The translations under genes and the position numbers were made by a program. The notes beneath the pieces are model-generated. The model worked only from the letters and a program-made list of their open reading frames with translations, did no database searches and was not told the DNA's origin. From the NCBI RefSeq assembly GCF_001625305.1, contig NW_017802603.1:101062-165061 (forward strand): 64,000 bases of DNA, written 5' to 3'. How positions within the stretch are numbered: position 1 is the stretch's first letter; each line of letters opens with the position of its first letter. This DNA is from Branchiostoma belcheri (Eukaryota > Chordata > Leptocardii > Amphioxiformes > Branchiostomatidae). Of the stretch, positions 1 through 14,060 are shown one piece after another.

Positions 1-3000
1 ATGCTGATCTCATTCATTTTTGCCACTTGAAGACGTGATATACTGTGGCCAGGTAATCTTCCCACGTTCTACACCATGGTCTTGTGGTAACCAAATGTTT
101 GGCAGCTCATCCTTAGTAACTTCCAATTAGGTTTACCAAATAGGCTGGTTTTTCAAGTTCGACTCCTCTTTAGTGATGTTTAACACAGAGACTTGGAGTG
201 ATGGAGGTGCTTATTTGTAGTGTCCATGCAACAGGAAATTTGAAAAGGAGACGGCAAATCAAGATTGGCCAAGTTCAAGTTCGTGTGGTGAAGTGTGTTC
301 AAGTAATAACATTCAGCTGCGAGGCAGTCAGACCATTGGAAGACACCATACATCAAGATTACTCTGTCAAGAGGCCAGCACGTCGTCTTGGAAAGCAATT
401 TCAAACCGACAAAAATTTACATGTACTTGAAGACAGACAACTTGAATGTGTGGCATACCAGTAGAATTTCCTAGAAAGTGGAGAAAGTCACTTAATTATG
501 AAAAAATGCCTACAACTCGAAAATGACCAGTCCTGATACGTGCACCTGCTAGTACTACTGCTACCTGCTTTCAAATTGTTGCATGTATTGTGCATATTGG
601 AATATTTTACAGCAAGTGTTTATATTTAGGAGTTGCAGCTAATTACTTAGACATAATTCTTCTCATTAGTCTTCCCACATGACATGTCTGCTAATACCAG
701 GTAAGGGATTTCCCAATTATTCACACTCAAAGAAAGCCATGATGCAGAATTACGCAGATAAAATATTCTTCATCGAGATATCTATCTCTGTTCCATATTA
801 AAGTAAACTTAAAGTATATTTGGACCTCTACATGGTCTGCATTTGTGATGAGTTACACTGCACACTTTCCCTTTCGCTGGCAAAAGCGTTAAGTGCACAT
901 ACAATGTCACAGGGGAAGTCACGTCCAAACACTGCCAACCTGTCATGCATCATGCAACAACAAGGCTTCCTCCTCTATTTCCTCAGTGGTTTCCTTACCT
1001 GAGTTAAACTTGTAAGCTCCGTCTTCCTCCTCCCTGTCTGCTTACAGAACCTTGTACTCCCGTAGTAAGCCTTGTCTCCTTACCGTCTGCACCTGTGATT
1101 CTCTGTCACAGTCAAGAATGTGATCTGAATGACTCTGTCGGCAGATGGCAGGTACAATCCCAGTTATCCCCTGGGAGGCATGGGAAGAGACAGGTCTGTT
1201 AGTGTAATTACGACAAATACCATCTATCAGTTGAGACAGCAGAAAATAGAAACCTATTACCAGGCACCACGGGGTTGCAGCCAGGACTGTTTCGTAAGTT
1301 AGAAATGGAAAATTAAGTCTTTTGATATCAGGCGCACTGCCCACAATGATAAGAACATAATCCAAAATCAAATTACCGTCACATTGAAGGGACGGAATTC
1401 ACAGACATGTCCTGTGCCCCTTGGGATATGCAAATGGATACGTTTTTTTCCTTTGAGATATATGGTATACTTACATAGGTCAGAGGCTATAAACAAGCAT
1501 CTGTCCTTATCATAGAAATCCTGTGCAATACATGAGGGAAGGGGGACATTAGAACTCATATAACGTGAGAGAGGTGGGCATATTATATAATATTTTGGAT
1601 AAACTGTGCATTGGATATATCATCCTTACTGCGATATTCTCAATATATTCAGAAACACCACAAGTGTTCATTCAGTTTCATCATGGTTTCATTCAGATAC
1701 ATAGAATTGTAATGACTTATTCATGAGCATTAGATAACTGTCTTTTTATTGCGATGCTTTATCTTAGGGGTTTATGAGATTTACAGCACAATAAGTCAAG
1801 TGACATGCTTGTAACGCTCTCACTCCAGACAGTTATATAAAGGAAACTTCCATTGATGGACGAGGAAACAATTAAACTGATACATGTTGACACAACAAAT
1901 GAATTACACCAAAGCATAGCCATATTGACTACTCCCTAGAGTCATGTCACGGTAGGTTAGACTTTGGCAGGTGGACATTCAGACTGTACTTGAGCTGTCC
2001 ATTATGAAATTAGAGCCCAACATTTATGAGCAGCACCTTTCAGACGCTTTACACGATATTGTGTTGTATTTACATGTACCTGTCAGAAGGAATAATGGCA
2101 ATTAGGATCTTGTGTAAAGGAGCACAGTGTACAGTGCTTCTGCTTTGTGAGGATAACGTCTGGCTGGAACCAGAAAAACGATCACAGCTACCCTGGGAAT
2201 TGTGAGAAATATGATTACCCCATGTATAATTGGTCTAGACAAGCATCGCAGGCTAAAGATACCAATTCAGCACAATGGTTGTGATTCACAGAGCCACATT
2301 GTTGTATGAATTGTGTCCTACTGTCATGGTGCTATTTTTGTTGCAGGGCCACAATTGGATTCGCTGTATGCGGAAATTAATGCAATTTCGGGACAAGTGT
2401 ATGATATATTAGATGTTCTCTTCCTCCTATTGAGGATTTATAAATTTAGCCCCGGGGAATTCCGATCAATTGTCCACCCTGTAAGGTTGCAAACCTTGTA
2501 TTGTCTGTGGTTGGGAGATGCAATTATATAGTAATGTCATGGCCATGGGAATTGTCTCAGTCAGAAAATGTAATAGTTTCCTACATGAAATGAAAGGTTA
2601 TATGGAATTGGCCAAGAAAAGGGACATGTAGAATATAACAGAGGATAAGTCTAAGATATAGTGAGGATAAGAAGATTAAAAGCTTTTCAATGCAGATAGA
2701 GTAGGAGCCAACTCACACAAAATGTCTTACATTTATAAAAACTGTTGGCATATTGCACATGTGCTATTAAGACAATACATGTAGCTTTATTCTTTTCCCT
2801 GGTACCCAACCTATAACTGATACATCTTCAATGCCATAAGGCTACCACGATAAAAGGTTATTGCAGTAGAAGTTGAAATCATTCTGTAACACTTGTAGAA
2901 ATAATAATTTTTCATTCTCATCAATAAAAAATTAATCAACACTTGTCAGCAGGCCAGCATCTTGTACACCTGAACTTTCGGAATAATCAGCTTTTGGAGA

Positions 3001-6000
3001 GAGCATTTAGAGAGAGTTGAAAGGAAAATAGACTTTGCAGTAACTCTGCAACAATAATTATTCACTAAAACTGTTCTGTCAACTCCAATTCTTTTAACAC
3101 CTTGCCCATTTCAGTTCTTTTATGTGTTGTGTAGGCTCATGTTTTTTTCAATGACCTGGCTTGACTGAAATTTGGCCCTTAAGCTGCTTGGATTTCGTCC
3201 AAGGTTGCAAGACAGGAAATCAATAATGTCGAAATCCCTCCAAATTCTGTGTTTGTATTAGAGGGGTGGATTATGCACTATGGATTGAGTATCAATTGCC
3301 ATGCTAGATTGAGGACACCAGCAATGTGGATCTCTTTTGACATTTATGGGGCCAAGCTTTAAAGTTTTTCTAGAATCCTAGATACATTGACACCTTTCAT
3401 CTTCTCCAGCGACCACACTTACTGGTGCCTTCATTGACTGACAGCCAAAGGCAACATGTACGGACCATTAGCACTATTCTTCTGACAGACTCTTAGGTTG
3501 GACAGTTACCTGACCTTTCGATTCCAACAGGTGACCCCCACACTTTACAATTGGTAATCTTCCATCAATTTACTAAATTTTCTGGTAGACAGCATTCCCA
3601 GCTAATTACAGAGACTGAAACTTTTGTCAAATTGCCACATACCATTTGCACTCCGACTACCGGTATAGAATGGTCAATACTGAATAACCTTAGATAGTGT
3701 GATACTGAAGAACTTTGGATCGTTGCGTGTCTCATGTTTGAGAACAGAAGAGGAAGATGGATAGCAACATAAAATGTAGCCATTAAAACTTGAAGATTGG
3801 AATGCCCTAATTTGCTGATGAAACACTGCAAACAAAGTCGTCTGATCTTATAATCAGATCCTTAGATTCGTTCAACATTGGCTCTGTGGGTAATATACGT
3901 TGTATAACCCACATGAGTGAAGGCGCAGCTGTTATGTGTAATAATCAGTTCGTTTGAAGTCTGCAATGGCCATTACTAATGGCGGTGTACCAGAGATACA
4001 TTTCTTGTGTGACTCCTCTGACCTCTGTCCTGTGTAGTTGTGGTTCCATACAACATTAAGACAAGTCCTTGACTTTCTGAACCAGAAGATTAAATATTGA
4101 TTTCTTTCTCTGTAAAGTTTGAATTGATGGAATAAGAAAGTACTTAATGGTCCCGTAATGACCTATGGTGACTTGTACTTAATAAAGGCTTACAAAACCT
4201 AATCAAGATCCTTCTGAGATAAAACCTTTGATGGTACCTGTACTTTAGACACCCCAACAAAACTGCTGTTGGATGGAAAAGACATAGATTATTTCCCTTA
4301 TATGTGATGGTTGTTAAGACTGGCGCACAGCCAAATTTGTTAATGCATTAAACACAATATTCTTTCCCAAAGCTTGGAGTTTGCATGGTTGGACTGTTGC
4401 TGGTCTTCTACCGTATTGTCTTAGGCCAGTCAATATGAGCAAAATATTATTTCAAGATTGTATTTAAAGCTTTATAATTTATAGGGGTATCTTTGCTTCA
4501 TTCGTACACTTTTCATCAAAAAGTTTGAGATATTTCAAGACAGTTGTGATCTCTTTTTGAGAGGGAGAGTAGCTGATGTTTTTATGTCTTTGACGATCGG
4601 TTCAAAAGTCAAAGGCGTTGCAACTTTCTGTTTTTCATGCATCAGGATGTACACAAATGTACACCTATTAACAACCTACTACATACTTCATGATTGAGAG
4701 GATTTTCTTACCTTGGATTGACTTTCAACTTTACTTGAAAGCACATAGAGATGGTCAGTCTGTTAGTTATGTGAACACATTTTGTGCATTATGGTATTTC
4801 AGCTCATAACATGGGTCTCTATGTCTATTTTTGGGAGTTCGATTGGATTTCTGATGGACTACATGTACTAATATTGCATGACATGTAATCCAGAATGCCA
4901 ACCTGTCTTAGATATATGCCTGACATCACATGACAAGGAGAGCATGTGGACCCAAGGAATCACGTTAATGGAAATTTGTTAGCCAGGGCTTTTGCTCGTG
5001 CCATCATAGCCAGAAATTGTTAACGTTAACGGCACACTACATGTCTGGGGGGCAAACACTAGGATTTACCCTGGTTTTATAGCCTGCAAGAGGATAGATG
5101 CCTAGCTCTAGAATAATCTGATCATGGGAGCATATCAGCTAACGTAATTCTAAGATTTGTGAAACTTAATAGTTCCGCGAAGTCGTTAAATGGTAGTTGG
5201 GTCCAACTCCAAGGTCAGGAAAGATGCAATCTGAAGAAGTGAGAAAACCCAAGCCTCAGCTTACCAGCTCGTCTCATTGGATGGTGACAAATGGTGGGCT
5301 TCCATACGGTTGCCATGTTATCAGATATGGTGTGGGCATGCCACACCAACAAGTGGAGATAGGCACGTGTGCATTTTGTATCAAAGTACAACATATCCAT
5401 CTCCTGAGGGGTGGCAACCCGTGATGTACTCAAGTGCAGAAGGTGAGAAATGCTCCTGTCCACAGAAGGCCATTGATTTGGCCACATCAGCTGCTAAATG
5501 GGGCCTTTAAGGGAAGGTTAATAGCTGACGGATGGTTGGGAAGCATCTGGACGGAATGTTGATGGCAGATTAACCCTCTAGCTGCTAATGGGTGCAGCTG
5601 CCAATGAATTGCACACAGATCTCGGAGCTGAGCTTGTCTGTGGCTGAGAGAAGGTTTTAGGTTTATGTTTGTCATGACTAGATGGTACGACTGTATACAT
5701 ACAAAGTTATGCAACTTTTCAGGAAAACAGGAAGCTAATTATGCTCAGAAATATGCCTTACAGCTATAATAAATTTTGTTTGAATGGCGTTAAATCACTT
5801 ATTTCCATACAATTGGGATCACTTAAGGTCATACATAATCACCCATGTCATTGGCTGGATGAAAGCAGAATGTAACTGGCTAATGGCCAGACATAAATTT
5901 TACATCAGGTATATAAATGGTTTTAACATTTAATGTGATCATTCAGTCAAGAGGTATCTGTAAGTACATAAACTATGGTTCAACAATGGTAACTAATATT

Positions 6001-9000
6001 ACATGTAGCCCTGTTGTTGAATGGAAATGTAGGGCTTGCAGCCTGGGACTCAACCTCAAGATGAAGATCTGCAATCTCAAGGGCAAAAGGCTCTTTGATG
6101 AACCAGCATATCCCAACCCGTGCTTTCACCTGATTGAGGAGGCAAATCTCTTGAAATTGTACTAAAATGAACACTTATATTGAGCATTAAGTTATATTCT
6201 AGCAAGGCTACAGGTACCAGTTTCAAGCCTTTATATCTGAGTCAGCTATTGATACAGGGAAAAACAGAAGATATATTGAGACTGCTGTAAAATATATTGG
6301 AAATGCTAGAAAAGTATTGCCGCAGAGATTCATTAATAACATTAGGGTAAAAGCTTTGTAAAGTGTAAAGTGCTTCTATCATGAGCCAAATACTCCAAGT
6401 AAAAATGAATGTCCTTATTTGAGGGGATATCCTTTGACAGATGGTTTTCTTATGACACTCCTTTGTTGCCACATTCCCCTAAAGTCATTAAACTTACTTC
6501 CAGTTATTTTCACGGTGATGCACAGAGACATGGTATAGTCAGCTTAACATAACTCATACTGTCCTTAAGTAAATTAATCCTGATATTCAAGGCTTGGAAT
6601 TTTTCCAGGAAAGCAATTACCGGTATACTTCCCAAACCTCTGATATGATATTTGTTGGCCTCCCAGAGTGTGTATACCTCCTGACTGGAGCTATATTAAT
6701 CTGGCAAAATTAACACCCAAAGGGATGTGTTAATCTAAGTTTATTGCTTTGTTTTCCAGCAACAGAAAGTTGACTGTGTGACCTTTTTCATGATTCTGTA
6801 CTGGGGCCAACTTTTGATGCAAAGGAATTTATTTTTATGAACAAATCAATTTGCAGTAAAGTTTTACCTTTGATTGCAACATTCTCCTTTTTAACTGTTG
6901 ATTTCAAAGTTTGTACAACTTTTGTAAAATCTATTTTCTGGTGCTACTCATGTCGATGGCTTTGAAAATCAAGACGTGATGGTGCTTACTTGGTAAGAAG
7001 ATGAGGAATGAGGGTTGCTATCTTAGAAGCCTTTCATTATCAAGCTTACTATGGGGTGTTATTAATCAGAAATAGAATTGGCAGATCAGCAATAGTTCCA
7101 GACTTCCGGTTTTACATGTCTGGTTAAATCAATATCAGTATTCAGCATTGACTGAGAGACTTTTTTGAGATGTTGCAAAAGTAGGGTATCATGAACGTAG
7201 CTTGCTTTTATCATCAGTGTTCAGAAACTCTTCAGACAGATCCCATGTGTCTACAGCAGAACACTGATACAGATATACATCAAATACACCAACAAATCTC
7301 CTACCTAAATCCCACCTATAAATAATAATTACCAGATAAACACTAAGTTGGCATAATGCCGCCAGAAAGTGCGCAGGCAATAGGCATTGGAGTGAAGAAA
7401 AACTGATGATATTATCATACTCAGAACGCAAGATACAAATGAGTACATAGCTGAGTTTGTCACATTCTGCATCAAAACTCTCAATATTGTTGTTATTTTG
7501 GCATTCCTACCAACAGAAAAAACAACTTTAGAGCAGTATGGTATTCCACACAAAGTTTTGAAACCTTAGATGAACCATAATTGCAAACAATACTTTGGGG
7601 AACAGTAGCAAAATTTAGCCCTGTAAAACTGTAATTACTGAACTTACGTAGGAGGAAATTTGCTTGGGCGTAAAAGCCTCTGAGGTGGCCTTGATTGGCT
7701 GAGTCATCAGAAACGTCTGGCATGACTATTAAAAGCGGCCAAGGTAAGTGGTGGACATAACATACTTTAAAGTAGAACCATACCGTGATGGAGGAGGCTT
7801 CTTCGGGCAGAATAGTCGACAGGGGAAACACATACGTTGGCTTCTCTTGGTAATAGCTAAGCCTAACCAATAGTCTTATCTCTTCTGGCATTACATTGTA
7901 AATCCAATCTAGCACGTCCTGTCATGTTCTGCTGGCTGTTATAAGGGTTCTGCAATCATGAAAACATGGGAGGAATATTGTTTAACAACTCTGTAGGGGA
8001 TAGTAACTGTAGGTGGGGTCCTGAAGGACTGATTAGCAACCCTTTCAACTGATAACCTCAGAAGGAGATTTGAAAAGAAGCTGTAATAGCTGATAAGAAT
8101 CCTCTGCGGTGCAATTAGAGGGGAAAATCTTATTGTGTTCCATCATGTTGGCCAGGTCTGCGTGGTTCCTGCTTATGCAGTGTGGCCATGTAATCTTATC
8201 TGTTCTGGACCGGCTGTATGAAACAAGTTAGACCCCTTTTCTCATAGCTACACCAGTTAGACACGCTTTTCCATTTTAGTCCTATTGAAGTTTTAGAACA
8301 TATTCGGCACATCTCACAATGCTTTGTCATTTTCCATGTCTCGCTTTTACGGGATAAAATACATTTCCAATCAAATATTCTAAATATGAAGCTATGATAC
8401 ATGTAGGTGAAGATCAAGTTCTGTAGACCATTTGAATACATTGGATCTTATTTGACTGTTGTCTACCTTTTGTATACCTGACTAAATGTAATCATGTCCC
8501 AATCAGAAATCAGCTCTTACAAGCTGAATGGGCTACTCAGCCACTTTATGAAATAGATAGATAAATAAATCTAGCAAAAAGTAAGCCCTCAGCAAAACTG
8601 GTGTTCAGTGAAATGTTTTTGAAAGCTGCATTATAGATAATACATGTATTAGGAAGGATTGAATGGCTCTGATGTCCTACTGTGTTAATGATACATACCG
8701 GTCTGAACACTTATTACAGTGGAGTTTACTAATCCTGCTCATCTTTCATGTCACTAATGACTAACAGAAACTGATGTACTTGCATCCATTAATGGAGTTT
8801 AATATTTCTGTCAATGGTTGATTGTATGCTATTACCTCCATGTGGTTACATGATTGCATAGTTGGCCCAGCTTCTTCCGATTACTGTGGCTAAAGCAGCA
8901 ATTTGAGCTGCTTTTCATGGTGCTGAAACATTAGCTGTTATTATCCATCAGTTACATCACGTGACATTGAAGAGGACAATCAAGATATTTAGGCATTCTA

Positions 9001-9040
9001 AAGCATTGATTATTTTTATAAGGAATTCTATATACATGTA
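1..9040. other. AT-rich spacer, no supported gene
   Basis: This stretch shows no gene I can support. It holds short overlapping ORFs in all frames, the longest being a 140-codon minus-strand frame at 7493-7915 with no recognisable domain or flanking splice pattern. TACATGTA palindromes recur (for example near 2074, 2777, 4860, 6000, 8400 and 8640). A slightly GC-richer patch at about 5200-5640 is open in several frames at once, which points away from coding. No tRNA-like A/B boxes, tandem arrays or long inverted repeats were seen. Confidence 0.6.
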
Positions 9041-9157
9041 TATGTATAGTAGCCTGGGTACCATCCCCAGTAGTATATTCGCAAACTCTATAACTCGGAT
9101 AGAGTTATAGAGTTTGCGAATATACTACTGGGGATGGTACCCAGGCTATATGTATAG
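9041..9157. mobile_element. Perfect foldback (hairpin) MITE with 9-bp target duplication
   Basis: Two perfectly complementary 47-bp arms (9050-9096 and 9102-9148) are separated by only 5 bases (ggata), so the whole 99-bp element can fold into one hairpin. The outer ends read TAGCCTGGGTACC. The element is bracketed by identical 9-bp direct repeats TATGTATAG at 9041-9049 and 9149-9157, the expected footprint of a transposition event. A 9-bp duplication is typical of Mutator-like (MULE) or foldback elements; assignment to that superfamily is inference. It has no coding capacity and would have to be mobilised in trans. Absence of arm divergence suggests a young insertion or arm homogenisation. 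Confidence 0.88.
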
Positions 9158-10689
9158 CACATGTTCCATTCTTTACACTAGTGATCTTTTTCTTTGTATA
9201 TTAATGTTATAAATGCATAGATACATTACATGTAAGAAAAGATGTAAAAAGAATACTAGTGGTTCTTGAAGAAAGGTTTTACTGTCTTTATGTCCTGAAT
9301 GTAAACTGTCTTGAACTGTGGTCATAAGCTGAACCCATCAATGTATGATCAAAATCATGTACATATACAGTGAAAGGATTGGAAAGAACCAAATAACCAT
9401 AGCCAACATGCTACATACTGGTGGACTTCTAATGTATGTGGCAAATTTCTGTATCTATAGCCCAAAGCTTTAGTCTGAAACAAGGGATTTGATATGAGGT
9501 AGTCTTCTAATCTGTCATGCCTGGCTAATAGTTTATGAATGTGCATGGACAGGTACGTGCATTACAGACAGTGTTTGAGGAATGCCACATGATTTCAATC
9601 TTGCTCTGCGCTGTTGCTTTCAGTATGTTGTATAATGAGTGGCTATTTTTCTTGACACCTAAAAGCAATATTCTGAACGCTGAATCATGCATACAGGATA
9701 GCTAGTGTACCCAAGGTAATATAGCCTTCCTAAAAGAATTTATGTTTCCATTTTGTAAATATGAGCTTAAATGGATCCTTTTCTGTAGCAAATGTAATTT
9801 GGCAGTTTCTGGCAATTTTGTTACACCAAAATACAATGTTTAAAATGGAGGCAAAGGCAACTGAAGTAATTCTTTGACAAAATAGTTATATTTTACTGCA
9901 ACAATTTTGCATTGGCCATGTTATCAAGCAGGTTCTATCTATTTCCAGGCATGTGTTGTGATAATGTCATTTATGAAAGACTATTGTTTATTCAATACAA
10001 ATTTAAGATATGTTATATGATAACATCATTTTTTCATATTTCAATCAAAGATGTTAGAAATTAATGTCTCACCTGTTTGAACTATTAGTTGGTAGTGATA
10101 TTAGTTTATTTTTACCAGCCATAAAACACAAAGTGACGATACAAGATAAGAATGATATCCATGAATAGGCTAATTATATAGTAAGCCCTATGCCATTCAA
10201 TCTGTATTCCATGATATTGAAAGTACTGGCTAGAAAATTAATGCCTGTGTTGCTCTACACTACACTTTCCCCACCAAATGTTTCCACTATATGTTTGTTC
10301 TAAGTAATTACCAATAAGCAATATTGCATACATGTAGTCATAGAATTGCAGCAATGCCTAAAAAAAAGCAATAATTTTTACATGTACTAGAAAAATATAT
10401 CAATATCAATTAACAAAACCCACCTGTCCTGGTTCAAATGGGAAAAAGACCTTTTTTCTAAACCCACTTCAAGATAAAATAGGGGCCTCCATTATTCTGC
10501 CTTGCGTAAGTTCTCTTCAGCATGGTCTCTGGTAGCACTTACCTTCAGTAATGGGAAATTCCACGTACATGCCACAGTAACACCTTTCCTGCTGAGAAGC
10601 GTATTTCATAGGAGGTCCTTCCTTATGAAGGCAGTAACTTTTCCTCGTATGTGGCAACACAGTGCTGGTTTGGTTACGAACAAGCCGCC
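9158..10689. other. AT-rich spacer, nothing recognised
   Basis: No gene, repeat array or RNA gene seen. Contains several TACATGTA words (near 9230, 10330, 10380) and short A/T runs. A 64-codon ORF at 10502-10696 has no family resemblance. Confidence 0.6.
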
Positions 10690-11240
10690 GGAATAAGAGA
10701 TATTTGATGCGTTGTTGATATATATATCCCAGAGACGTTAAATCCTTCCCGCAGCAGCACTAAAATAGTAACAGCCTCTCGCAGTGTCAGGCATGTGATG
10801 AGTTAAGTTATCTTCTGTCTGCCTTGGTAAAGGGACTTCTGTGGAATAGGCGTGTTGCCCGGCAGTGCCTCTCTCCTACTGATCCCTCAACAATTATGGA
10901 CACGCCTGATAAACCGCACCGCCAAAACAGAGACGACTCCCCCCCACCGGGTTGATTGATCTGTTGCGTATTTGTAGCTGCGATTGGTCTCCGCGCCTGC
11001 TGGCATCAAAGTTTCATGCAAGTAGATTTGGCACATCTACATAGCGGATAATATTGATATTAGCAGTAATACTTAATAGAAAACATGAAGGGATATACCA
11101 GATTCGGCCTGGCTGCTCCAAGGAGAATGCAATCCAGAGGGAATAGAGATGAGATTTTTACACGGTGGGCTGCCCCGTCAGATTAGCCGCAGTCCGCTTC
11201 ATCTTTCATTAGTTACCCACATTACAGTGCAGCTGTTAGT
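10690..11240. promoter_or_regulatory. Candidate conserved noncoding element (enhancer-like)
   Basis: By eye this block is richer in G+C and retains more CpG than its flanks, and it is dense in factor-like words. One is TGATTGAT at 10953-10960, the Pbx-Hox heterodimer consensus TGATTNAT. No ORF with coding character covers it. The pattern resembles conserved noncoding elements near developmental genes, but no alignment was possible, so function and conservation are inference. Confidence 0.33.
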
Positions 11241-13689
11241 ATGATTACCAGGGTAGTGATCTACTTTTTTGCTTTATTGTCTTGGAGAGGAAGGACGGTA
11301 ATGCCTCCAGCTCCTGCAAGAAATCAATTGGCAGCACACAGACATTGTGCTAGGAGGACAGACTTTATTGATCTCAAGACGGAGCTTTCTAGCTACAGCA
11401 TGGCTGTAGGGATGAAAGGGAAACAGATCAATGGATTTTGATGATGAGAAATAATTTCCCTTCCTTGTATTGGACTTTACCTAAGTGTAGTGTATTCATT
11501 TCCGTGGTGTTTTCGTTCAATGAGTAACCGTATCCAAAGTTGCAAGGAGTTAACAGTCAGCTCATTTGGATAATTTGTTGTTTATAAGAGGTAATTATAC
11601 AGACCAATGGCTGCTTTTGTAACAATTTATGTTTCAAAATGGCAACAAATTGCTGTTTTGCTCTGATTGTGATTCACTGCTAGTAGGTCAGTCAGGTTAA
11701 ACAGTACTCTATATTTCTGGCCTTATCAGGTGCTAGCAAACCATTAATGCAATAAAAATGACTTTAACCTTTCCATTTATCCATTTTGTCAAGATTGATA
11801 TACAATTTTCAACTTATTGATTGAATCTAGAAGTTACCACAGCCCATGTTCACAGTGGAGTTATCTTACAAACTAAATTATTTGAAGTAAAGTGTTGATG
11901 ATAGATCTCTTGCCACAACAACTTGGATGTTGCCCAAGTTAGAAAGTTTTATCAGTTAAGCCAGTTGTGCATTTCTTAGTAAGATTGTGGCATAGGCTGT
12001 GCACACAATAAATCTCCCAAGGCTGATATCATCAGATAAAAGTACCAACCAAGACAGGCAATACAATTAAATGTACCTCCAAACTGGTATGAAAAAAATG
12101 TAATGTAGATTAAAAATGAAAATGAAGATTGTTGATCATGTTGGATTATTTATTGCTATTAAATCTGTGGAATGTAGGATAAAAGGTGGATAAATATGTA
12201 CCATACCAGTAGTTATGGTGGAGAAGTGATTAGGGTCAATTATCAGTGGTCATAGATACTTTAATTTACATTTTTATAACTGATAATTGTATTTCCTACC
12301 ATTAATTTAAAACTGTAAAAGGGTCAAAGTCTCCAACCTCTCTTTATACACAGCCTTTTGTATCTAGGATCCAGTAGGAAACAAGTACTCAGAAAAAAAG
12401 GACAGTTTTGTCAGTTTTGTATCAGCCGGTATAACTTCCCTTTTGCATACAAACCATCTTCAGTTCTGTGGTCAGTGGAGGGTGTTGATCGACTTGATTA
12501 TCCTAGATAATCCCTGGCCAGTGCTTTGCCATTTGCCATAGAATTTAGCCACAATGTGTATATCATATTAGGTCTGCTAGAATCAACATGATGGGTTGTG
12601 GATATGCATACTCAGTGTAACATTATAAAGATGAGTGTGAAGCCAAAAGGTTACAATTGCAATGTAAAGCTTTAATGACTTTTCTGTACTTTATGTCAAT
12701 GATATTCAACCATAGCCACATTTAATGAAGCTTTGTCGTAAATAGAAAGGCAAATTTCACGGACAGTTAGTAAGTAATTTCTGCCATGTATATTAGCGTG
12801 AAGGTTGATTTTATGGGAGAAATTCAGTATTCACCGCTCTGACTCCTATCACTGATTCAAACAAAGTCAAATATAGTTTCCTGAAAGAGCCTTCACTTCT
12901 TGTGGTTGCAATTCTTTCAATGGTATTTTTACAGCCATCTTTGAAGGTCTTTCATTTCTTTGCATTGCACTAATTTTTGTATTCCTGTTTTCTTATTTTT
13001 CATGTACACCACTACTCTTCCATTGATGCTCCTGGCAATGGTGGATGTATGACACTGGTTGTGTGACCTGTAACATTGTCATCTTTCAATGGAACATGCA
13101 CAGGTAAGAAAAGCAATTGATTCTCTATTGCCATAGGTTTTCTTGTAAACCAATCAAATGTCTTTGCAAGAGCACCATTGTATAGCTGACTCTGTCCTTA
13201 CGTTCTGGCATATTTCAAGTTCAATGCTCTGAACTTCCCATTGTAACAGTAAAAATTTGATACCATATGGTGCGAAAGTTCTGACGTGTTAAGTGCCCTA
13301 CAGTCAGGCCACATCATGTGTTTTTAATGCGGTCTCCATTCTGTATCAGTCGTGTCGTGTCTTGACTTGTTATGTGCAAAATACAGCCTCTGAGTCAGTA
13401 CATCACCAAATCTCACATTAAATAGCTACACCTGCTTATTATCCCCACCATGTTTTCAGTGAAGAAAATTAAGTCTAATTATACCACCTTCTTGTAGTTC
13501 TTTTGTCATCCTCAATTGAGGTTAAAGCATGATGCTTTTGCAGTACATGTAGATGCTTTGCTATACAGTATACGACTCGCATTTTTAGCCATCTAAACAC
13601 AAGGTATTTGATCCTATTGACAACGGTGTGTTTATACAAGAGGTAAAGCATGTTATAAGTGAACAGCTGTTAGTACTCAATATAACATA
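11241..13689. other. AT-rich spacer, nothing recognised
   Basis: No supported gene or repeat. A 66-codon ORF starts at 11241 but has no recognisable domain. The composition is ordinary AT-rich background. Confidence 0.55.
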
Positions 13690-14060
13690 CCTGCTGGTAT
13701 TGAAACACGTCCCCAGGAAATTATATTCTTCAAGACGTTTGTCTCTCCCTGAAGATCGCGCGATTCAAGATAAATGTCGGATCCCTCCGCGCAAGTCTGA
13801 GGTCCCACGGCAGTCTGTCTAAATTTCCTGCTATCTGGGAGTCTTACTCTGATTCTAGGATTTGTGTTATCCCCATGGCAACAAGCCTTGATGTAAACCC
13901 TGCGTACCACGTTACCATGGCTGCATGGCTGCAGCACCTCCACTTATACAATCACGTAACTGGCACGTTGGGTGTCTTATTACGTGGCCGCAATGGTTTG
14001 TACGACTGCTGACATTTCTAAAAGCATGACAGTGGATCACATGTAAAACTTCATGTGCAC
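13690..14060. promoter_or_regulatory. Candidate conserved noncoding element with RFX-like half-sites
   Basis: GC-elevated, CpG-bearing block (for example the GCGCG-containing stretch near 13760). It contains two inverted copies of the RFX half-site-like decamer CCATGGYAAC: CCATGGCAAC at 13873-13882 and GTTACCATGG at 13911-13920. The overlapping ORFs on both strands (13628-13943) look like shadows of composition and show no domain. The regulatory role is inferred from motif content only. Confidence 0.33.

Noticed and set aside
1042..1559. Two overlapping minus-strand ORFs (109 and 63 codons) that could make one frameshifted gene
   Set aside because: No recognised domain and no evidence that the overlap represents a frameshift rather than chance.
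5018..5034. GTTAACGTTAACGGCAC, similar to GCTAACGCTAACGGCAC near 56850
   Set aside because: Two mismatches over 17 bases in a 64-kb self-comparison is not significant, and flanks are unrelated.
5197..5510. Cluster of 75-90 codon ORFs in three frames on both strands
   Set aside because: Simultaneously open frames suggest local composition, and none shows a domain.
7493..7915. 140-codon minus-strand ORF, the longest single unbroken frame that is not an insertion artefact
   Set aside because: No domain, no credible splice or promoter context, overlaps another ORF, and its residue mix looks like translated AT-rich spacer.
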